From Pseudoflavonifractor gallinarum (GTDB lineage: Bacteria; Bacillota; Clostridia; Oscillospirales; Oscillospiraceae): a stretch of 64,000 nucleotides of DNA. Under the pieces are notes generated by a model. It saw only the letters and a list, made by a program, of their open reading frames with translations. It ran no database searches and had not been told where the DNA came from. The stretch lies in the NCBI RefSeq assembly GCF_014982855.1, contig NZ_JADCKF010000006.1, positions 140,070 to 204,069 of the forward strand. The letters run 5' to 3'. Below, piece after piece: positions 43,958 to 53,772 of the stretch. Position 1 is the stretch's first letter; each line of letters starts with the position of its first letter. Position numbers and translations under genes: made by a program.

Positions 43958-45496
43958 TCAGTTTTCCTCCCGGCGGGGCATCCGGGAGAGCTTTACGCAG
44001 GCCATGATGACGCCCACCAGGAACCAGTAGATAAACATATTCCGGGGATAGAACCAGGTGTACTCGGCAAAGCCGATCACCAGAATCCCGCAGAAGGCTC
44101 CCAGGGCGGCGGCCAGCATATGGCGCACTCGCTTGTCCATGGTCTGATAGTACTGCTTCACACCGGTCTTGAGGGTGTAGGCCAGCACAGCCAGATAGCT
44201 CAAAAAGCCCCAGATTCCCGTCTCGCCCCACATCTGGAGGTAGTTGTTGTGGGTGTGGATGGGGAAGCTTCCATCAAACATGGCCGGGTAGGCGTGGAAA
44301 GCCTGCTTCATCACGTCGGAGCCCAGGCCCACGCCCTTGTACCAGTAGTCGTTCATCAGGTCCCGGGCCGCGTCGTAGATGGCAAAGCGGTACCGGGTGG
44401 AGGAGTCCTTCATATTGCCGATGGTGAGGATCCGGTTATAGATGGTCTCCGGCAGGAAGGGGATGGCGCACAGGCCGACCACCAGCATCACCGGCACCAG
44501 GCGCCAGTTCTCCAGGGCGATGAACACGCACACCGCCAGGGCCAGACCGATCCAGCCCGAGCGGGAGTAGGTCAGGCCGATGGCCGCCAAACAGGGCAGC
44601 AGTGCCGCAAAGGACCAGAGTTTTCCACGCCAGGTCTTAGCGGCCATCAGAATGCCCAGATCCAGCGGGATGAGCATGACCAGAAGCTCCGCGAAGTTAT
44701 TGGGGTTATCAAAGAAGGAGTAGACCCGCCCGGGCATGCCGTAGTTGACGGTCATATCCTGCTGGGAGGCCACGATCTCCACGCCCACATAACCCTGATA
44801 GCAGCCGTACAGGGCGGCCACCGTGATTCCAGCCACCGCCAGCGCCACCATCAGCCGGAGCTGCTCATACCGCTTCACCGAGCTGACCACCAGCACCACG
44901 ATGAGGAAGGAGATCACATGGAACGAGAAGAAACGCATGGACAGGCGGGTGGACAGACTGGCCACCAGCGCGCAGCCGATGCACATGAGATAGAAGAGCA
45001 TATAGGGCCCGAAGATGGCGCTCTCCAGATGGTGCTTGGGCCGGGATGCGCTTCCCACCACAAAGAGGGCGGTCACACCCACCGCGCCCAGCAGGCCGTA
45101 GGCATTGTTCCAGATCTGGTGGGGGGCGATCAGCATCACCAGCAGGAAGAGGCCCATCAGGAAGAAGCTGGCCCCGCCCATAGCGGAGAGGGCACGGAAG
45201 ACCAGGCTTCCGTCCCACACACCCTTCCCCACCCGGTAGATCCACCGGACCAGGGTACAGGGCAGGTTTAAAATCAGGGTGAAGAGAGAGCAGGATACGC
45301 TCTCCCGCCAGCTTTTGGGCAGGGTGCCCTCCCGCCAGACGAACTGGCACAGGGCGCTTCCCTGCACCCAGCGGCAGATGGCCCGGCCTATCCGGGCAAA
45401 CACCCGCCCCACAGCGCTCTCCCCCCAGGCTCCGGCAAGGATCTGCCAGATTCCCAGAAGGAAGCGCAGCAAGATACTGTTTTCTGCAATTGACAT
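43958..45496 (-). CDS. O-antigen ligase / polymerase family membrane protein (Wzy_C)
   Basis: 512 residues with about twelve membrane segments and the family's large loop ending in HTHNNYLQMWGETGIWGF, where conserved His residues bind the undecaprenyl-linked donor. It joins or polymerises surface polysaccharide units at the outer face of the membrane. Its start is 14 bases after the GT4 gene, so the two are co-transcribed. An unusual N-terminal stretch of about 90 residues precedes the first membrane block. Confidence 0.88.
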   Translation of the reverse strand: MSIAENSILLRFLLGIWQILAGAWGESAVGRVFARIGRAICRWVQGSALCQFVWREGTLPKSWRESVSCSLFTLILNLPCTLVRWIYRVGKGVWDGSLVFRALSAMGGASFFLMGLFLLVMLIAPHQIWNNAYGLLGAVGVTALFVVGSASRPKHHLESAIFGPYMLFYLMCIGCALVASLSTRLSMRFFSFHVISFLIVVLVVSSVKRYEQLRLMVALAVAGITVAALYGCYQGYVGVEIVASQQDMTVNYGMPGRVYSFFDNPNNFAELLVMLIPLDLGILMAAKTWRGKLWSFAALLPCLAAIGLTYSRSGWIGLALAVCVFIALENWRLVPVMLVVGLCAIPFLPETIYNRILTIGNMKDSSTRYRFAIYDAARDLMNDYWYKGVGLGSDVMKQAFHAYPAMFDGSFPIHTHNNYLQMWGETGIWGFLSYLAVLAYTLKTGVKQYYQTMDKRVRHMLAAALGAFCGILVIGFAEYTWFYPRNMFIYWFLVGVIMACVKLSRMPRREEN

Positions 45497-45510
45497 GGGA
45501 TTCTCCTTTT

Positions 45511-46614
45511 TCAGCGTTTCCGTGCGGCCTCATAGACGGCATAGGTCTTTTCCATCCACTTGTGGATCTCGAACTTCTCGTCGATGGTCCGCAGCGCCCC
45601 CTCGCGGCACCGCGCCAGCAGGCCCGGGTCCTCCATCAGGCGCTTCATGGCCTCCGACATGGAGACCGGATCGTCATACCGCACCAGCGCGCCGCAGCCG
45701 GCCTCGTCGTTGACGATGTCCCGGTTGCCGCCCATATCGGTGGCGATGACGGGCAGTCCCGCCGCCATGGCCTCGATGATGAGATAGGACAGGGCCTCGT
45801 GCTCCGAGGCGTTCACATACAGGTCCGAACCCTTGTAGAGGTTCTTGATGTCCTTGCGGAAGCCGATGAACTTCACCTGCTCCTCCAGACCCAGTTCTTT
45901 CACCTGGGCCTTGGAGGGCTCCAGCAGGGGGCCGTCTCCCGCCAGCACCATAGTGAAGGGCACCGCCGTGATGGTGGTCAGCCGCTTGAGGGAGTCGATG
46001 AGGTATTTGTGCCCCTTGTCCTCGGCAAAACGGGAGGCGCAGAGCATCACGAACCGGTCCTCCGGGATGCCCAGCTCCTGCCGCAGGGTGGACTCCGACC
46101 GGTCCCCGGCCCATGCCGCCGGGTCCACCGAGTTGAAAATCACCTGGATCCGATCCCCGGACCAGCCGTTGGCGATGAGCTGTTCCTTTCCCTTGTTGCA
46201 CACGGCGATCATCTGATCCTGCCGCTTGTCCATCCAGCGGTTGGACAGGCGGGTCAGGGCATCGTTAGCCAGCACGAAGTGGTTGGTGTATACCACCCGG
46301 ATGTGGGGGTTGTACTTCTTGGCCAGTAGGGCGGTGTAGTGCTCCCGCAGGTAGTGGCAGTGGACCAGGTCGATCTCCCACTCCCGGCACAGCTCGGCCA
46401 GCTCTTTGGCCGCCTTGAAGTCAAAGCGGCGGCGCATCTCCACCCGGCGACAGGGCACGCCCATCTCCTCCAGACGCTCCACCAGGAGCCCTCCCTCGTT
46501 GTAGGCGAAATAGGCCTCCACCCGGGTGTGGTTCAGATAGCGGACCAGCGTCTCTACATACCGCTCGGTGCCGGCCTTCCCGGCAAAGTTGAGCAGATAG
46601 AGGACCTTCATCAT
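45511..46614 (-). CDS. GT4-family glycosyltransferase
   Basis: 367 residues from ATG 46614, with GGAGGG 8 bases upstream. GT-B fold: the N-terminal half has KAGTERYVETL near 13-23 and DLVHCHY, and the C-terminal half has FAEDKGH, the nucleotide-sugar EX7E region (SEHEALSYLIIEAMA) and GGNRDIV. It transfers a sugar to a lipid or glycan acceptor on the inner face of the membrane. With the ligase-like gene it forms a two-gene unit for surface polysaccharide. Confidence 0.92.
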   Translation of the reverse strand: MMKVLYLLNFAGKAGTERYVETLVRYLNHTRVEAYFAYNEGGLLVERLEEMGVPCRRVEMRRRFDFKAAKELAELCREWEIDLVHCHYLREHYTALLAKKYNPHIRVVYTNHFVLANDALTRLSNRWMDKRQDQMIAVCNKGKEQLIANGWSGDRIQVIFNSVDPAAWAGDRSESTLRQELGIPEDRFVMLCASRFAEDKGHKYLIDSLKRLTTITAVPFTMVLAGDGPLLEPSKAQVKELGLEEQVKFIGFRKDIKNLYKGSDLYVNASEHEALSYLIIEAMAAGLPVIATDMGGNRDIVNDEAGCGALVRYDDPVSMSEAMKRLMEDPGLLARCREGALRTIDEKFEIHKWMEKTYAVYEAARKR

Positions 46615-46744
46615 AAAAAGGACCCTCCTTTTCTTTCTTGATTGATGTGGACAGAAACCCACGCTCTTTATTTTACCGTCAACCACCCGGTTTGTCCACT
46701 CTTTCTTCCCGATTCTCCTCTTCCCACCGGTTTCCCGATTTGTC

Positions 46745-46774
46745 TTGAAGGGTATGATAGGTATATGGTATAAT
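46745..46774 (+). promoter_or_regulatory. Sigma-A promoter of the pyruvyltransferase/FrhB gene
   Basis: TTGAAG (46745-46750), 18 bases, TATAAT (46769-46774). Confidence 0.7.
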
Positions 46775-46820
46775 AGAGAGCTAAATGCCGTGGAAAATAA
46801 TACAGGAGTGACCCTTGATT

Positions 46821-49154
46821 ATGAAAACAGGTCTTATCACCTTCCATTTTGCCCACCATTACGGGGCTCAGCTTCAGGCCTACGCCACCATGCGGGCCAT
46901 TCAGGGCCTGGGCCACGACTGCGAGATCATCGACTTCCGTCTGCCCCACACCACACGCACCAATGAGCTCTTCAAGCGCTCGGCCTCGGTGCGCGCACTG
47001 GCCTCTGACGCCCACACCGCCCTCCACTACGGCGCCTTCAAGGCCCGCTATGACCGCTTCAATGCCTTTGTGGAGGAGCAGATGAATCTGAGTCCCCGCC
47101 GTTACACCTCCTTTCAGGAACTGAAAAACGATCCGCCCGCCTATGATGTCTATGTGGCGGGCAGCGACCAGATCTGGAACCCCTTCATCTACGCGGACAA
47201 GCAGTTTGAGCCCGCCTTCCTGCTGGACTTTGTCCGGGAGGGCCGGAAGATCTCCTACGCGCCCAGTCTGGCCACCCCCACCCTTCCGCCCCCCTATGAC
47301 GCCCAGTTCCGACACTACCTCTCCAGCTTTGACGCCCTCTCCGCCCGGGAGAAGCGGGGACAGGTACTCATGAAAGAGGTCGCCGGACGGGATGCCCGGC
47401 TGGTGCTGGACCCCACCCTGCTCCTCACCGGCGAGCAGTGGGGCGAGCTGGCCGTGGCCCCCAAGATCCAGGGCCCCTACATCCTGTGCTACTTTGTCTC
47501 CGATCCCGGAGAGGTGGCTCCCTATGTCCAGGCCCTGGCCGAGCGCACCGGCTGGCCCATCGTGCAGCTGGCCGGCGCCCGGCGGAAGCTCCCCGGTGTG
47601 AAGGAGCTGGTCTTTGACGCCGGTCCCCGGGAGTTCCTGGGCCTCTTCCAGCATGCCGCCTGCGTGTGCACCAACTCCTTCCATGGCGCGGTCTTCTCCC
47701 TCCAGTTCGACCGCCCATTCTTCACCTCCATGTCCCCCAAGGAGCGGGCCAACCCCACCTTCTCCCGCATTTACAGCCTTCTCTCCCGGCTGGGCTGCGC
47801 CGACCGGGTCATCGGCATGGCGACCACCGCCCCCGTGGACGCCCCCATCGACTACGACCATGTCCACGAAAAGCTCACCGAGGCCCGCAGCGACTGTCTG
47901 GCCTATCTAAAGGCCGCCATTGAGGGCACCCCCATTCCCCCCGAGCAGACCGATGAGCCCACCGCGCCCGCCAACCGGCCCACCCTGTGCGCTCCGGCGG
48001 CCTGTACCGGGTGTACTGCCTGCGCCTCGGTCTGCCCGGTGAACGCCATCTCCATGCAGCCCGACCATGAGGGCTTCCTCCGCCCCGTGGTATCCGACGC
48101 CTGTGTGCTCTGCCGGAAGTGCGAGGGGGTCTGCCCCGGCCTGCATCCCCGTCCCGCCGCCGACAGCGACGCTCAGCCCGATCCGGTCCACGCCGTCTGG
48201 TGCAAGGAGGAGGCCGTGCGGCAGAAGAGCACCTCCGGCGGCTTCTTCACCGTTCTGGCCCGGGACACCTTCCAGCGGGGGGGCGTGGTCTTCGGGGCTG
48301 TGCTGGAGCAGGGCCGCATCGTGCGCCATGTCCCCGCCCGCACCGAGGCGGAACTGGCCCCCATGCGGGGCTCCAAATACGCCCAGAGCGACCTGGGCGA
48401 CACCTTCCGCCAGATCAAGGATCTTCTGGAGCAGGGAACGCCCGTGCTCTTCTCGGGCCTTGCCTGCCAGGTGGACGGTTTGAACCGCTATCTGGGCCGG
48501 GACTACCCCCAGCTCACCACCGTGGATCTGGTGTGTCACGGCGTACCCTCCCCCGCCGTCCTCCGCGCCTTTGTGGAGGAGCTGGAGCACACCCACGGCA
48601 AGCAGGTCACCAACCTGCGTTTCCGGGACAAGGAGCACGGCTGGCAGACCGCCCACCTCACCGCGGAGTTCTCGGACGGCAGCCACTGGACCGAGGTGCT
48701 CTACCGCACCACCTTCGGCCGGGGCTTCGGCATGGGACTCTTCCTGCGTCCCTGCTGCGCCCAGTGCGCCTATACCAACACCCACCGGCCGGCCGACTTC
48801 ACCCTGGGCGACTTCTGGGGCCTGGACCCCAAGCTGGAGCTGCCTACCGACCGGAGCAAGGGCATCTCTCTGGTGCTGGTCAACTCGGGCAAGGCGGAGG
48901 AGCGTTTCGCCGCCCTGGCCGACCGGTTCGGCCAGGTGGAGCGCCCCCTCTCCGAGGCAGTGGCGGGCAATCCCCGTCTGGCTTCCCCCAGCGTGCCCAG
49001 CCCCAAACGCGCCGCCTTCTTTGCCTCCTTCCGCACCCGTCCCTTTGAAAAGACCGCGGCCCAGTTCCTCTCCCAGCCCCCGCTGCCCTACCGCATGGCC
49101 TCCAAGGTCCTCACTCCCCAGATGAAGCAGGTCATCCGGAAGGTTTTGAAGTAG
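46821..49154 (+). CDS. Fusion: polysaccharide pyruvyl transferase + F420-hydrogenase beta-like Fe-S domain
   Basis: 777 residues from ATG 46821; TTG 46815 is equally possible and has better spacing from AGGAG. Residues 1-360 are a CsaB/PssM-like pyruvyl transferase (HHYGAQLQAYATMRA, VAGSDQIWNP, NSFHGAVFSL). Residues about 390-435 hold two 4Fe-4S clusters (CTGCTACASVCPV, CVLCRKCEGVCPG), followed by FrhB N- and C-terminal domains (STSGGFFTVLAR, GLACQVDGL, DLVCHGVPSP). The two activities are usually encoded by neighbouring genes in surface polysaccharide loci. The substrate of the redox half is unknown. Confidence 0.9.
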   Translation: MKTGLITFHFAHHYGAQLQAYATMRAIQGLGHDCEIIDFRLPHTTRTNELFKRSASVRALASDAHTALHYGAFKARYDRFNAFVEEQMNLSPRRYTSFQELKNDPPAYDVYVAGSDQIWNPFIYADKQFEPAFLLDFVREGRKISYAPSLATPTLPPPYDAQFRHYLSSFDALSAREKRGQVLMKEVAGRDARLVLDPTLLLTGEQWGELAVAPKIQGPYILCYFVSDPGEVAPYVQALAERTGWPIVQLAGARRKLPGVKELVFDAGPREFLGLFQHAACVCTNSFHGAVFSLQFDRPFFTSMSPKERANPTFSRIYSLLSRLGCADRVIGMATTAPVDAPIDYDHVHEKLTEARSDCLAYLKAAIEGTPIPPEQTDEPTAPANRPTLCAPAACTGCTACASVCPVNAISMQPDHEGFLRPVVSDACVLCRKCEGVCPGLHPRPAADSDAQPDPVHAVWCKEEAVRQKSTSGGFFTVLARDTFQRGGVVFGAVLEQGRIVRHVPARTEAELAPMRGSKYAQSDLGDTFRQIKDLLEQGTPVLFSGLACQVDGLNRYLGRDYPQLTTVDLVCHGVPSPAVLRAFVEELEHTHGKQVTNLRFRDKEHGWQTAHLTAEFSDGSHWTEVLYRTTFGRGFGMGLFLRPCCAQCAYTNTHRPADFTLGDFWGLDPKLELPTDRSKGISLVLVNSGKAEERFAALADRFGQVERPLSEAVAGNPRLASPSVPSPKRAAFFASFRTRPFEKTAAQFLSQPPLPYRMASKVLTPQMKQVIRKVLK

Positions 49155-49246
49155 GACTGAAATATTTACAAATTGTTCTGGATTTTTCCGTTTCACCCTG
49201 CTAGGATAGGGTAGACTCTGGACAATACTGTTTGGGAGGTATTCGT

Positions 49247-50125
49247 TTGCGTTCGATCGACACTTGGCTGGACCGCTTCTGCTACAAACATCCGCGGTTC
49301 GGGATCCCCCATCTCATCAACTATATCATCTTCGGCAACGTCATCGTCTATGTGCTGGACATGTTCTCCAGCGGTATGGCCAGCGCCCTGCTGGGACTGG
49401 ATTTTGGGGCCGCCATTCTGAATCTTCAGCTCTGGCGCCTGGTCACCTTTATCTTTGTACCCGAGGCCTCCAGGCCGATCTGGTTCGTGGTCGCCATGTT
49501 CTTCTATTACTTCCTGGGCAATACCATGGAAGAGAGCTGGGGAACCGCCAAATTCACCCTGTTCTACCTCTGCGGCGCGGTACTCACCTTCCTGGCCAGC
49601 ATCGTCACCTATTTCTGGACCGGCGGCACCATGGGCTATATGATCAGCCTCGGTTCGGTCCATGAGACCCTGTTCCTGGCCTTTGCCACCCTCTATCCCG
49701 ACGCTCAGATCCGGGTGTACTTCATTCTGCCCGTCAAGGCCAAGTGGCTGGCTGGCTTCTATGTCTTCCTTCAGGTGTGGAATATCGTCAGCATGAACCG
49801 GGTGTTCCTGCCCATTCTGCTCCCCGTTCTGCTGCCCATGCTGATCGCCGCCTGGGTCAACTACGCCATTTTCTTCTGGTCGGATATCAGCCGCCTGTTC
49901 CGCCGCGCCAACGCCCGGCGCCGCCATCAGGCCTCGGCTCAGACCGTCAATTTCAAGAAGGCCACGCAGCAGGCCCAGCAGAAAAAGGGGTACATCCACA
50001 AGTGCGCCGTGTGCGGCAAGACCGACACGGACTACCCCGATCTGGAGTTCCGCTACTGCTCCAAGTGCAACGGCTACTACTGCTACTGCAAAGAGCACAT
50101 CAACAACCACGTGCATATCCAGTGA
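49247..50125 (+). CDS. Rhomboid-like membrane protein with C-terminal zinc ribbon, probably not a protease
   Basis: 292 residues from TTG 49247, which is 7 bases after GGGAGG. It has six membrane helices with the rhomboid WR in loop 1 (LQLWRLVTF) and the GNTMEESWGTAKF block, but where the GxSG Ser is expected there is SLGSVHETL, and no catalytic His is visible. The cytosolic tail has C-x2-C and further Cys/His (CAVC, CSKC, CYCKEHINNHVH), a probable zinc site. It likely acts as a pseudoprotease-type membrane protein. It ends at a hairpin next to repeat copy 3. Confidence 0.78.
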   Translation: MRSIDTWLDRFCYKHPRFGIPHLINYIIFGNVIVYVLDMFSSGMASALLGLDFGAAILNLQLWRLVTFIFVPEASRPIWFVVAMFFYYFLGNTMEESWGTAKFTLFYLCGAVLTFLASIVTYFWTGGTMGYMISLGSVHETLFLAFATLYPDAQIRVYFILPVKAKWLAGFYVFLQVWNIVSMNRVFLPILLPVLLPMLIAAWVNYAIFFWSDISRLFRRANARRRHQASAQTVNFKKATQQAQQKKGYIHKCAVCGKTDTDYPDLEFRYCSKCNGYYCYCKEHINNHVHIQ

Positions 50126-50134
50126 TAAACAAAC

Positions 50135-50168
50135 GGGTCCGTTCCCCTGGAGGGAACGGACCCATTTT
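50135..50168 (+). terminator. Terminator after rhomboid-like gene
   Basis: GGGTCCGTTCCC (50135-50146) pairs with GGGAACGGACCC (50152-50163), then ATTTTAG. It sits where the left boundary hairpin of repeat copy 3 would be. Confidence 0.85.
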
Positions 50169-50169
50169 A

Positions 50170-50395
50170 GTCTGGCAATAAAGTATATCTCTGCGATTTT
50201 AGCTGCAAGAGCCTCGCAGAGTTCCGCCGTCCGCAGACGGCGGAAGAGGGTCAAAGCGTGTTTTCCGGCGGCGTGTACGTCGGAAAACACTCCTCTCAGG
50301 CCGCAAGTGTGCGCGCGAAAGCAAGTGCGCGTGGCGGCCTGCATCCACTCGAAAAAATGCTTGCATTTTTGAGAAGCGTGTCTATGGAACGACAC
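50170..50395 (+). repeat. Structured intergenic element, copy 3
   Basis: Stems in the same order as copy 2: P1 TTCCGCCGTC/GACGGCGGAA (50222-50245), P2 50258-50290, P3 CAGGCCGC/GCGGCCTG (50297-50304, 50334-50341) with an inner CGCGC/GCGCG stem, P4 50348-50373 and a worn P5 GTGTC/GACAC (50378-50395). The right-hand boundary hairpin is absent, and the last helix overlaps the final codons and stop of the convergent tmcAL gene. Confidence 0.88.
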
Positions 50396-51587
50396 TGTAT
50401 TCTGTTTCCCGCAGGACCACCGGGCTGTGCCGCCACTCCTCCCCACAGGGCGGGACCGCCTCCAGGCACAGTCCGAAGCGGTCGGTACACCGGCTCTCCA
50501 GTGCGAAGAGGGCCCGCCCCTCCGGGGAAAGTGCCCGTGCGTGGGCCGGTTTCGTGAGGATGGGGAGGGTGGCCTTTTCCTTCATCTCGGCCAGCAGCGC
50601 TCTGCCCCGGTGGTTGAAGCCCAGCACCCGCAGATAGGGCACATGCACGGGCCGGTCCCGGGCGGTCAGACCCAGAAAGGCCCAGGTCACCATCCGCCGC
50701 AGCCGGGCGTGGGTATAGCGCCGGGTCTTGGCCAGGGTCAAAAATTCCTCCACCGTGCCCGCCGCCCGGCCGCAGCGCACCAGCCGCTCGGGCAGACCCT
50801 CTCTGGCCCCGCTGTCGGGGAGGAGGGCCCAGTCTCCCTCCTCCATGGTACGCAGACGGTCCAGCACCAGGCGCTCGCACCGCGCTCCGTCGGCCAGGTT
50901 TCCCTGCCAGGGCTGGGTGAGAAAGGGCTCTGCCGCCCCGCCCTCTCCTGCCCGCAGCAGCTGCCGCAGGTGGGACGCCGAGGCAAAGCCCTCCGCCGCC
51001 CCGCCGTCATGGGCCACGCCCTGCCGCTGCACGGTCATGGCCTCCCACCCGGCCGGGAGAAAGCGGAGGTACTCGATCCCCAGGTTGTCGTTGGGCCGGG
51101 CCAGGCAGGCCGCCCCGTCCGGCCGCCCCTGTTCCTCCAGCAGCGCGGCAGCCGCCGCCTGCCGGGCCGCCGGAAAGGCCATCCCCGTCCCCGCCAGACG
51201 GCGCACCTCCCGGTGGTACTCCTCCCGGTTCAGGCAGTCGGCCGCCGCCCGGAGGGACTCCAGCTCCCCGCTCTCGCTGCCGAAGGAGAGGGTATCCACC
51301 ACCCCTGTCCCGGCCAGCACCTCCACCGCCCCCCGGGCAAAGGCCTCGGCCGAGGCACAGGCCCACAGGGTGGGGAGCTCCAGCACCAGGTCGGCGCCCC
51401 CCCGCAGGGCCAGCTCCGCCCGGCGCCATTTGTCGGTCAGCGCACACTCTCCCCGCTGGACCCAGTGCCCGCTCATGGCGCACACGATGGCCCGCTCCCC
51501 GCCCAGACGGCGGCGGGTCTGGGCAATATGCCAGGCGTGTCCCGTGTGAAAGGGGTTATATTCGGCTACTATTCCAACTGCGCGCAT
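50382..51587 (-). CDS. tmcAL: tRNA(Met) cytidine acetate ligase
   Basis: 401 residues from ATG 51587, with AAGGAGG upstream. It makes ac4C34 of elongator tRNA-Met from acetate and ATP. The nucleotidyltransferase motif [13 protein letters not shown] (5-17, H14 and H17) and SGHWVQRGE near 39 are typical. Its last residues (SVVP and stop) are encoded within helix P5 of repeat copy 3, so the native 3' end may have been replaced. Formerly annotated YlbM/DUF795. Confidence 0.92.
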   Translation of the reverse strand: MRAVGIVAEYNPFHTGHAWHIAQTRRRLGGERAIVCAMSGHWVQRGECALTDKWRRAELALRGGADLVLELPTLWACASAEAFARGAVEVLAGTGVVDTLSFGSESGELESLRAAADCLNREEYHREVRRLAGTGMAFPAARQAAAAALLEEQGRPDGAACLARPNDNLGIEYLRFLPAGWEAMTVQRQGVAHDGGAAEGFASASHLRQLLRAGEGGAAEPFLTQPWQGNLADGARCERLVLDRLRTMEEGDWALLPDSGAREGLPERLVRCGRAAGTVEEFLTLAKTRRYTHARLRRMVTWAFLGLTARDRPVHVPYLRVLGFNHRGRALLAEMKEKATLPILTKPAHARALSPEGRALFALESRCTDRFGLCLEAVPPCGEEWRHSPVVLRETEYSVVP

Positions 51588-51636
51588 AAAAAGGGGCCTC
51601 CTTGAAAAAAATCCTATCACATGGGGCAAAGCGGGG

Positions 51637-51665
51637 TTGTTCTTTCCAGAAAAATACGCTAAAAT
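51637..51665 (+). promoter_or_regulatory. Sigma-A promoter of ackA
   Basis: TTGTTC (51637-51642), 17 bases, TAAAAT (51660-51665). Confidence 0.65.
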
Positions 51666-51747
51666 ACATATGTTACAGCTCTATTCTACAATACCTTCCC
51701 CCCGGCACACAAGCCGGGGAACCCAAAATAAAGGAGAGTTATGTGTC

Positions 51748-52944
51748 ATGAAGGTTCTTGTTATCAACGCGGGCAGCTCCTCCCTGAAGTATCAGCTGCT
51801 GGATCCCAGCACGGAGGAGGTCCTGGCTCAGGGTCTGTGTGAGCGCATCGGCATCGACGGCCGTCTGACCCACAAGATCCCCGCCACCGGCGCCAAGCAC
51901 GTGTTTGAGATCGCCATGCCCACCCACGCCGAGGCCATCCAGGCCGTTCTGGACGCTCTGACCAGCGCGGAGCACGGCGTCATCAAGAGCATGAGCGAGA
52001 TCGAGGCGGTGGGCCATCGCGTGGTCCACGGCGGCGAGAAGTTCGCCTCCTCCGTCAAGATCGACGAGGCCGTGATGGCCGCTCTGGAGGAGTGCATCCC
52101 CCTGGCTCCTCTGCACAACCCCGCTAACATCACCGGCATCAAGGCCTGCGAGAAGGTCATGCCCGGCGTGCCCATGGTCGCCGTGTTCGACACCGCTTTC
52201 CATCAGACCATGCCCGCCAAGAGCTACATCTACGCTCTGCCCTACGAGTACTATGAGAACGACAAGGTCCGCCGCTACGGCTTCCACGGCACCTCTCACA
52301 AATACGTGGCCGGCCGTGCCGCCGCTATGCTGGGCAAGAAGCCTGAGGAGCTCAAGCTGATCTCCTGCCACCTGGGCAACGGCTCTTCCATCACCGCCAT
52401 CGACGGCGGCAAGAGCGTGGACACCACCATGGGCTTCACCCCCCTGGCCGGCGTGCCCATGGGTACCCGTTCCGGCGATCTGGATGCCGGCATCCTGGAG
52501 TACCTGATGAACAAGTACAACATGGACATCAAGGAGATGCTCACCGTCCTGAACAAGAAGTCCGGCGTGCAGGGCATTTCCGGTGTGTCCTCCGACTTCC
52601 GTGACCTGGAAGAGGCTGCTGCTCAGGGCAACCAGCGTGCCGCTCTGGCTCTGGAGGCCTTCCAGTACAGCGTGCGCAAGTTCGTGGGCGCTTATGCCGC
52701 CGCCATGGGCGGGGTGGACGCCATCATCTTCACCGCCGGCGTGGGCGAGAACGACGCCGCCACCCGTATGGCCATCGCCTCCGGTCTGGAGTTCATGGGC
52801 GTGAAGATGGACGCCGAGGCCAACAACGTCCGCGGCAAGGAGACTGTCATCTCCGCCGCCGACTCCAAGGTCAAGGTCCTGCTCATCCCCACCAACGAGG
52901 AGCTCATGATCGCCCGCGACACCGCCGAGATCGTCGGCAAGTAA
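51748..52944 (+). CDS. ackA: Acetate kinase
   Basis: 398 residues. It makes ATP and acetate from acetyl phosphate, the main substrate-level energy step in many anaerobes. Family motifs: [13 protein letters not shown] at the start, VVHGGEKF near 90, HNPANI, the FHGTSHKYV block, LGNGSSI and TAGVGEND. Codon choice is visibly more biased (GCC, CTG, AAG, GGC) than in neighbours, as expected for a highly expressed enzyme. ATG 51748 follows AAGGAGAG. No pta is adjacent. Confidence 0.98.
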   Translation: MKVLVINAGSSSLKYQLLDPSTEEVLAQGLCERIGIDGRLTHKIPATGAKHVFEIAMPTHAEAIQAVLDALTSAEHGVIKSMSEIEAVGHRVVHGGEKFASSVKIDEAVMAALEECIPLAPLHNPANITGIKACEKVMPGVPMVAVFDTAFHQTMPAKSYIYALPYEYYENDKVRRYGFHGTSHKYVAGRAAAMLGKKPEELKLISCHLGNGSSITAIDGGKSVDTTMGFTPLAGVPMGTRSGDLDAGILEYLMNKYNMDIKEMLTVLNKKSGVQGISGVSSDFRDLEEAAAQGNQRAALALEAFQYSVRKFVGAYAAAMGGVDAIIFTAGVGENDAATRMAIASGLEFMGVKMDAEANNVRGKETVISAADSKVKVLLIPTNEELMIARDTAEIVGK

Positions 52945-52960
52945 ATTTCTTGCATCGCAG

Positions 52961-53003
52961 CATCCCCGCGGTCCCAGTCCGGCCGTGGGGATGTCTGTTT
53001 TTT
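52961..53003 (+). terminator. Terminator after ackA
   Basis: CATCCCC (52961-52967) pairs with GGGGATG (52987-52993), followed by TCTGTTTTTT. Confidence 0.8.
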
Positions 53004-53049
53004 CCCGCTTCCCCCAAATCATACACTCACTGACAAGGAGGATCTCACT

Positions 53050-53760
53050 ATGTCCACTCCCCATATCGAAGCCGAGCGCGGCGCTTACGCCAAGACCGTT
53101 CTCATGCCCGGCGACCCCCTCCGGGCCAAATTCATTGCCGAGACCTTCCTCACCGACGCCGTGCAGGTCAACGGCGTGCGCGGCATGCTGGGCTTCACCG
53201 GCAAGTACAAGGGCGTCCCGGTCTCCGTCCAGGGCAGCGGCATGGGCTGCCCCTCCATGGGCATCTACTCCTATGAGCTCTACCACTTCTACGACGTGGA
53301 GAATATCATCCGCATCGGCACCACCGGCTCCATCCGGGAGGACCTGAAGGTGGGCGACCTGGTCATGGCCATGGGTGCCTGCACCACCTCCAACTTCGCC
53401 GCCCAGTACCACCTGCCCGGCCTCTTTGCCCCCACCGCCTCCTTCCCCCTGCTCAAGACCGCGGAGGCCATTGCCTCCGCCCGGAAGGATCTCCACTGCG
53501 TGGTGGGCAACGTGCTCTCGGCCGACGTGTTCTATGACGATGTCTCCCCCGTGGAGGACTGGCGGAAGATGGGCGTTCTGGCTATCGAAATGGAGGCCAA
53601 CGCCCTCTACTGCAACGCCGCCCGGGCCGGAAAGCAGGCCCTGGCCATGTTCACGGTCTCCGATGAGCTCCTCACCGGCGCCAGCGCCTCCGCCGCTGAG
53701 CGGCAGACTGCCTTCACCGCCATGATGGAGGTGGCCCTGGACACCGCCGCCGCCCTGTAA
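53050..53760 (+). CDS. deoD: Purine-nucleoside phosphorylase, DeoD type
   Basis: 236 residues. It cleaves purine (deoxy)nucleosides with phosphate in salvage. The start MSTPHIEAERGAYAKTVLMPGDPLRAK and the IEMEANALY and TVSDELLTG blocks are classic DeoD. ATG 53050 follows AAGGAGG. The FAD dehydrogenase starts 12 bases after its stop, so they probably share a transcript, although no functional link is evident. Confidence 0.96.
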   Translation: MSTPHIEAERGAYAKTVLMPGDPLRAKFIAETFLTDAVQVNGVRGMLGFTGKYKGVPVSVQGSGMGCPSMGIYSYELYHFYDVENIIRIGTTGSIREDLKVGDLVMAMGACTTSNFAAQYHLPGLFAPTASFPLLKTAEAIASARKDLHCVVGNVLSADVFYDDVSPVEDWRKMGVLAIEMEANALYCNAARAGKQALAMFTVSDELLTGASASAAERQTAFTAMMEVALDTAAAL

Positions 53761-53772
53761 GGACTCCGCCCC

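Noticed and set aside
43753..44007. Short open frames within repeat copy 2
   Set aside because: They run through the stems and into the convergent ligase gene, are not shared in frame with the other copies, and lack ribosome sites.
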